In this document: positions 59,339 to 64,000 of the stretch, one piece after another
Position numbering within the stretch: the stretch's first letter is position 1
Layout of the letters: each line of letters begins with the position of its first letter
Origin: Cyclobacteriaceae bacterium
GTDB lineage: Bacteria; Bacteroidota; Bacteroidia; Cytophagales; Cyclobacteriaceae
Assembly: GCA_020436085.1 (NCBI GenBank)
Contig: JAGQYM010000014.1
Location: forward strand, 1 to 64,000
Length of the DNA: 64,000 nucleotides
Direction: 5' to 3'
Made by a program: the position numbers and the translations under genes
Notes under the pieces: model-generated
What the model was told of the DNA's origin: nothing
The model's input: the letters and a program-made list of their open reading frames with translations, nothing else
The model's database searches: none

Positions 59339-60766
59339 CTAGCTGCCGGCTCGCTTTTTCAAGTTCCTCTCGTGATTTTGCAAAAAATCAGCAAGGCTCT
59401 CAATCGGTGGTTTCTTGGCGATTATCTTCTTTTTGTCGTCAAGCACATATAGTGTAGGTGTGGAGAATGCATCATACAGATTTTGGTAGTTTCCTACTGC
59501 ACTGCGTGGACCGTTTACTGTGATCCATGGCATCTTCATGTCTTTGATGTAGTTTTTCATCTTCACCATAGACGTGTCCGCGCTAATAGCGTACACTTCA
59601 AGGTTGAATCGATCTTTATTTGAGTTATAGAAATCAACCAGTTTTGGTGTTTCTGTTTTGCAGTGACCACAATCAGGATCGAAGAAGAACAGGATAGTGT
59701 ACTTTTTCTTTATGTCGTACATGGATCTTAACTGGAGATTTTGATCCTGCATGATCAGATTCTTTGCTGTTTGCCCGATCAGGCTCAATCTTAATTTATC
59801 GGCATAATCTTTCATGCTCTTCTTCATCGAGCTGGCCGCCCAATAGTCCATCTCTCCTGATTCAAAATATTTGTCGTACAGTCTCACATATACTTCATCA
59901 AGTCCCATAATTTTTGGATTCTGGTAGTTGACGATAGAATTGAATACCACCATCTTATAGGTTTCTTGATTACCCTTTGTTTTTTTAACCAAGGCATCAA
60001 TTGCATTCATAATCGTATCAGGATGCGGTACGAGAAGTCGTTCGAGGTAGTCCTTTATCTTCTCTGCAAATAGCGGCCTTGGCAATCGCAGGAGTGCATC
60101 ATCTGACAAGTCAAAGTTGTCGAAGTAGTGCGCCCGGTAATATCTGTATTGAAAGGTTGAATCGATCGTTCCGTCTGCGCGAACCGGGGCATCTGGAACG
60201 TCAACGGGCTTGGTGGCTTTTAGCATCCGTGCGGTCATGGTTTTCGGATACTTCTCAATGATTTCAGATTGATAAGCCATCACTTTTTCATTCACCTTTT
60301 GGAGTGACTCTCTTGCGGATTTTTTTTCAGCTTCACTGGCAGTGCTGTCCTTCGCTATAGTAAAATATGGCGTGGCCTCCTGGTTGCGTGCCATGTTGAA
60401 CTTCATGTTTTCGAAGAACAGACGATTGTCATCGTCACCCGTTACTTTCATATTCTGAATGTAGTCGTCAGTAGAGGTTTCAAGCATGAACTGCTGATCT
60501 TGGCTGACTGTCAGTTCAAATATTCTTGTCTTGCCCAACACAAGAAAATATATGCCTTGGGCCAGTGGTGCCGACCCGCTGAATTGAAACGCGCCTGAAG
60601 AGTTGACCTTCGCTGTATCCTTTAAATAGGTTTGCTCTCCATAATAATACCCGAGATAGGCTGTTGTGTCCTTCAATCCCTTCACTTTGAAGTCTATTTT
60701 GTAGCCTTGCTGTGCCAGGAGGGGAGATGTGAACAGGATGCAGATTAATACGATACAAAGTCTCAT
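59339..60766 (-). CDS. Periplasmic thioredoxin-fold (TlpA/DUF4369-type) protein
   Basis: 475 residues from ATG 60766 (MRLCIVLICIL), giving a signal peptide ending LLAQ; the frame extends to TTG 60793. An N-terminal DUF4369-like beta domain (YKIDFKVKGLKDTTAYLGYYYGEQ) is followed by a helical middle region and a C-terminal AhpC/TSA-like thioredoxin fold with active site CGHC in FFFDPDCGHCKTE and a cis-Pro (STPTLYV). Probable disulfide reductase or isomerase in the envelope. Confidence 0.88.
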   Translation of the reverse strand: MRLCIVLICILFTSPLLAQQGYKIDFKVKGLKDTTAYLGYYYGEQTYLKDTAKVNSSGAFQFSGSAPLAQGIYFLVLGKTRIFELTVSQDQQFMLETSTDDYIQNMKVTGDDDNRLFFENMKFNMARNQEATPYFTIAKDSTASEAEKKSARESLQKVNEKVMAYQSEIIEKYPKTMTARMLKATKPVDVPDAPVRADGTIDSTFQYRYYRAHYFDNFDLSDDALLRLPRPLFAEKIKDYLERLLVPHPDTIMNAIDALVKKTKGNQETYKMVVFNSIVNYQNPKIMGLDEVYVRLYDKYFESGEMDYWAASSMKKSMKDYADKLRLSLIGQTAKNLIMQDQNLQLRSMYDIKKKYTILFFFDPDCGHCKTETPKLVDFYNSNKDRFNLEVYAISADTSMVKMKNYIKDMKMPWITVNGPRSAVGNYQNLYDAFSTPTLYVLDDKKKIIAKKPPIESLADFLQNHERNLKKRAGS

Positions 60767-60915
60767 GAGTCTGGCGCTGTTTGATAGAGGCAAATTTCAA
60801 AATTTATGCTGCGTTATACAACGGCAATTAATAGGCCAAGGTATAAATTGGTGACCTGATTATAGATTTTTTAACAACTCAGCGGGCAAGTGTGGGCAAA
60901 GCCAATTCATTAGGC

Positions 60916-60923
60916 TAATTTTG
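60916..60923 (+). promoter_or_regulatory. Candidate -7 element of the gld operon
   Basis: TAATTTTG fits TAnnTTTG and ends 18 bp before the gldA ATG. No clear -33 TTTG; the short leader resembles those at 46078 and 55792. Confidence 0.4.
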
Positions 60924-60940
60924 AGATTGTTTTTTAGTTA

Positions 60941-61858
60941 ATGTCTCTCACAGTCAATCATCTAACCAAGATTTACGGTAGCCAACGGGCGGTTGATGAT
61001 ATCTCCTTTTCGATTGAGCCAGGTGAAATTGTGGGCTTTCTGGGGCCAAACGGAGCGGGAAAATCTACTACAATGAAGATCGCGACCGGCTTTCTTCCGC
61101 CTACAGACGGTAATGTGACGGTGGGTGGCTTTGATGTGGTCGAAGATCCGATTTCGGTGAAGAAAATTATTGGCTATCTCCCTGAACACAATCCACTTTA
61201 CCTGGAAATGTATGTCCATGAATATTTGCGTTTTGTGGGAAAGCTTAGTGGTCTGAGAAACGGTGCACTCACCTCAAGAGTAGATGAGATGATTATTTTA
61301 TGCGGGCTGACGAAAGAGCAAAACAAAAAAATCGAGTCGTTATCAAAAGGATATAGACAACGTGTCGGCCTAGCGCAAGCCCTGCTTCACGATCCTCAAA
61401 TTCTGATTCTGGATGAACCGACCTCCGGACTTGATCCCAATCAGATTTTAGAGATACGAAAAGTGATTAAGGAAATCAGCCGAAACAAGACTGTGCTTTT
61501 TTCCTCACACATTATGCAGGAAGTTCAGGCGCTCTGCGATCGCGTAATTATTATTAACAAAGGCAAAATTGTTGCTGATGATCAACTTGCTAACCTACTG
61601 AAGGGAGACCACTCGCCAGCTTTAGTCGTTGAGTTTAAGGAAGAGGTTGAGTTGGTGAAGATCAAACAAATCCCTGGAGTCAGCGATGTGATAGAATTGA
61701 GCGCACGCAAATACAAGGTGATACCGAATCAAGGAATCGATGTTCGCAATGAGGTGTTTAAGTTTGCTACGGAGCAAAACATTTCTCTTATGGAGATGAA
61801 GGTGGAGGAGGGATCGATGGAGTCGATATTCAGAGAACTAACGGAGAGGGAAAAATGA
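60941..61858 (+). CDS. gldA: Gliding motility ABC ATPase GldA
   Basis: 305 residues: Walker A GPNGAGKST, signature LSKGYRQRVG, Walker B ILILDEPTSGLD, H-loop SSHIMQEV, then a C-terminal domain of about 85 residues found in GldA-like proteins (ending EEGSMESIFRELTE). Works with GldF and GldG in gliding motility of Bacteroidota. Overlaps gldF by four bases (ATGA). Confidence 0.93.
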   Translation: MSLTVNHLTKIYGSQRAVDDISFSIEPGEIVGFLGPNGAGKSTTMKIATGFLPPTDGNVTVGGFDVVEDPISVKKIIGYLPEHNPLYLEMYVHEYLRFVGKLSGLRNGALTSRVDEMIILCGLTKEQNKKIESLSKGYRQRVGLAQALLHDPQILILDEPTSGLDPNQILEIRKVIKEISRNKTVLFSSHIMQEVQALCDRVIIINKGKIVADDQLANLLKGDHSPALVVEFKEEVELVKIKQIPGVSDVIELSARKYKVIPNQGIDVRNEVFKFATEQNISLMEMKVEEGSMESIFRELTEREK

Positions 61859-62583
61859 TTCAGGTCTTTGCCAAGGAGTTCAATAGTTTCCTCAATTCGC
61901 TCATCGCTTATATTGTTATCGCTGTTTTCCTTGTAGGCATTGGGCTCCTCATTTGGGTATTTCCAGAAACTTCAGTGCTCGACTATGGCTACGCTGATCT
62001 TGACACGTTGTTCTCTCTCGGTCCCTATGTTTTTGTGTTTCTGATCCCCGCCATTACCATGAAGAGTTTTGCGGAGGAGCGAAAAATCGGAACGCTTGAG
62101 CTATTGCTCACCAAACCCCTCACAGATTGGGACGTGGTAATTGGAAAATTCCTGGCGAGTTTTTTATTGACGGTCGTAGCCATTTTACCAACTGTCGTTT
62201 ACTACTTTTCCATCTATCAATTGGGTGAACCTGTGGGCAATATTGACACACCTGGAGTCATTGGCTCATATATTGGGTTGATTTTATTAGGTGGTGTATT
62301 TTGTGCGGTTGGAATTTTTGCCAGCTCTATCACCAACAATCAAATTGTATCCTTTGTGTTGGCTGCCTTCCTTTGTATCACAATCTATTCAGGTTTCGAG
62401 TCACTTTCCTCACTTGCATCAACAGGAACGTTGGCGTTGAGCATCAAGGAGTTTGGCATTCTATACCATTATGAGTCGCTCAGCCGAGGACTTATTGATA
62501 GCAGAGATCTTTTTTATTTTATCTCGGTAGCTGGCATCTTGATCGTTGGTACCAAAACAGTATTAAGCAGCAGGCAGTGGTAA
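61855..62583 (+). CDS. gldF: Gliding motility ABC permease GldF
   Basis: 242 residues, six TM segments of the ABC-2 type: VFAKEFNSFLNSLIAYIVIAVFL at the start, the cytosolic coupling stretch SFAEERKIGTLELLLTKPLTDWDVVIGKF after TM2. Forms the transporter membrane subunit with GldA. The stop overlaps the gldG GTG. Confidence 0.93.
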   Translation: MIQVFAKEFNSFLNSLIAYIVIAVFLVGIGLLIWVFPETSVLDYGYADLDTLFSLGPYVFVFLIPAITMKSFAEERKIGTLELLLTKPLTDWDVVIGKFLASFLLTVVAILPTVVYYFSIYQLGEPVGNIDTPGVIGSYIGLILLGGVFCAVGIFASSITNNQIVSFVLAAFLCITIYSGFESLSSLASTGTLALSIKEFGILYHYESLSRGLIDSRDLFYFISVAGILIVGTKTVLSSRQW

Positions 62584-64000
62584 GTTGGAAGAGTAGAAAA
62601 CTGGGAGATCTATTGATGGTGGCCAATGCATTGGCACTGGCCTGGGTGGTTAACCTTGCTTCACAGTATTATTTTTTCAGGCTTGATCTCACCGAAGAAA
62701 AGAGATACAGCATCAAGGCTCCAACACAAGATCTTTTGGAGTCGCTTGACGATGACGTGTTCATCGAGGTTTTTTTGGCCGGTGATCTGAATGCCGGATT
62801 CAAGCGTTTACAAAAGGCTATTGAAGAAACGCTCACCGAATTCAGGATTACTTCTAACAACAAAGTTCACTTCGCCTTTACTGACCCCGCTACGGCTATG
62901 GGAGAGAAGGCGCAGCGCGAGTTTATGAATGAACTTGTATCCAAAGGTGTGAATCCGACCAATGTAATAGACACAAAAAGTGGCCAACGTGTCGAGAAGC
63001 TTGTCTTCCCGGGAGTGGTGGTTTCCTATGGTGGATTTGAGAAAGGAGTTACTCTTCTTAAGGGGAACAGGGCACTGACATCAGATCAGATATTGAATCA
63101 ATCGATAGAAGGCTTGGAGTATGAGTTGGCAAACGCTATCAGTCAACTTACAACATTAGATCGGAAACGCGTGGGTTTGGTGTTGGGCCACGGAGAATTG
63201 GATAGCCTTGAAATTGCGAGTTTTAATAATGCGCTTTTAGATCAGTATGATGTTTTTAAAGTAGACATCACCAGGAAACAGGATATTGGTGACTATGATC
63301 TGATTGTGGTCAGCAAGCCAACGAAAGCTTTTTCAGAAGTTGATAAGTTGAAGCTTGATCAATATGTGATGGGTGGTGGAAAATTGCTACTACTTCTGGA
63401 TAGGATGGACGCCATCATGGATAGTGCTTCGAGAGAGGACTACCTGGCCTTTCCTTATCAATTGAATCTGGACGATTTGTTATTTAAATATGGTGTTCGA
63501 ATCAATCCGGATTTAGTTCAGGATCTCCTATCTGCCCGTTATCCTATTGTCACAGGACAGGTAGGAGGCAAACCTCAGATGACTCAGTTGGAATGGCCTT
63601 TCTTTCCGCTGATCAATCAATATACTGATCATCCAGTGGGAAGAAATCTGGATGCTGCGATTTTGAGATTTGTGAGCAGCATTGACACCGTAAAGGCAGT
63701 TGGAGTTAAGAAGACACCGCTGATGTTTACTTCTCCAGCATCTCGTAAGTTGGGAGCGCCTGTTCAGGTGAGTGTAAACGACTTGCGACAACAACTAGAT
63801 CCTGTGCGTTTCCAATCGGGCCCGATTCCTGTGGCCTATCTCCTGGAAGGTCATTTCACATCATTATACAAAGACCGTTTCCTCCCGGAAGGTTTAGACT
63901 CCATTCAATTTGTTGACCAGAGTGTGGATACCAAAATAATTGTTGTGGCAGACGGAGATATCGTTCGAAACGATATCAACCCGCGCACACGTCAACCACA
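62577..64000 (+). CDS. gldG: Gliding motility-associated protein GldG, N-terminal part (cut by window edge)
   Basis: About 474 residues are visible. Start GTG 62577 overlaps the gldF stop and is the only choice that keeps the full first TM (DLLMVANALALAWVVNL); ATG 62616 would remove half of it. FFRLDLTEEKRYSI follows the TM, as in GldG and other ABC-associated proteins of the IFT52/GldG type. The extracytoplasmic part contains VGLVLGHGELDS. The frame stays open to the end of the window. Confidence 0.9.
   Translation, partial: MVSWKSRKLGDLLMVANALALAWVVNLASQYYFFRLDLTEEKRYSIKAPTQDLLESLDDDVFIEVFLAGDLNAGFKRLQKAIEETLTEFRITSNNKVHFAFTDPATAMGEKAQREFMNELVSKGVNPTNVIDTKSGQRVEKLVFPGVVVSYGGFEKGVTLLKGNRALTSDQILNQSIEGLEYELANAISQLTTLDRKRVGLVLGHGELDSLEIASFNNALLDQYDVFKVDITRKQDIGDYDLIVVSKPTKAFSEVDKLKLDQYVMGGGKLLLLLDRMDAIMDSASREDYLAFPYQLNLDDLLFKYGVRINPDLVQDLLSARYPIVTGQVGGKPQMTQLEWPFFPLINQYTDHPVGRNLDAAILRFVSSIDTVKAVGVKKTPLMFTSPASRKLGAPVQVSVNDLRQQLDPVRFQSGPIPVAYLLEGHFTSLYKDRFLPEGLDSIQFVDQSVDTKIIVVADGDIVRNDINPRTRQP

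Noticed and set aside
1..64000. CRISPR arrays, tRNA/rRNA genes, insertion sequences, prophage or toxin-antitoxin loci.
   Set aside because: No regularly spaced repeats, no transposase or integrase ORFs and no tRNA-like terminal sequences were recognised when reading both strands.

Overview
The window reads as a chromosomal segment of a Bacteroidota bacterium, most likely of the order Cytophagales. The evidence is a single-operon arginine pathway built around an ArgF'-type (N-acylornithine) transcarbamylase, candidate promoters with the Bacteroidota -7 motif TAnnTTTG, poor Shine-Dalgarno sequences, many Sec lipoproteins, a clade II nos cluster, the gliding genes gldA-gldF-gldG, and a large family of MacB/FtsX-type permeases without ATPases. 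I saw no rRNA, tRNA, CRISPR array, prophage or insertion sequence. Both ends cut genes: argH on the left and gldG on the right.

Layout. (1) 1-7850, minus strand: arginine operon in the order GNAT acyltransferase, argG, argC, argD, argF', argB, argE', argH. It is preceded by a promoter with a 16-bp palindrome, a 20-codon leader ORF ending Arg-Ala-Arg-stop, and a chain of hairpins with a mutually exclusive alternative pairing. (2) 7.9-19.1 kb: four roughly 800-residue MacB/FtsX permeases on the minus strand, interrupted by a plus-strand class I isoprenoid-synthase-like gene. (3) 19.3-32.7 kb: APC amino acid permease, CPA2 antiporter with RCK domains, lipoprotein polysaccharide deacetylase, secreted alpha/beta hydrolase, M1 aminopeptidase, START-like protein, a large Asp-box propeller protein and an alpha-toroid protein. 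(4) 32.8-35.8 kb: PadR regulator overlapping a fifth permease that carries an extra N-terminal domain.

(5) 35.9-43.7 kb: respiratory N2O reduction cluster: Crp/Fnr regulator, lipoprotein cytochrome c, lipoprotein NosZ, a membrane-domain-NosL fusion, NosD, NosF, NosY, then a fasciclin lipoprotein. Crp/Fnr-type sites (TGA-N6-TCA) with almost the same distance to a -7-like element lie before the regulator and before the fasciclin gene. (6) 43.8-47.4 kb: small envelope and housekeeping genes (beta-barrel, Skp/OmpH, methyltransferase, OsmC, CrtO-like, DUF2807-like). (7) 47.4-52.3 kb: two more tandem permeases. (8) 52.4-60.8 kb: Kup, NDH-2, coiled-coil lipoprotein, Na+/Ca2+ exchanger, polyprenyl synthase, a hypothetical protein and a thioredoxin-fold protein. 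(9) 60.9-64.0 kb: gldA-gldF-gldG.

Functional picture: the cell makes arginine through acylated intermediates, and its control region looks like translation-coupled attenuation. It respires with NDH-2 and probably polyprenyl-quinone, with N2O as an alternative acceptor, and invests heavily in envelope permeases. Coordinates and motifs are read directly from the sequence. Family names come from motif recognition without database searches.
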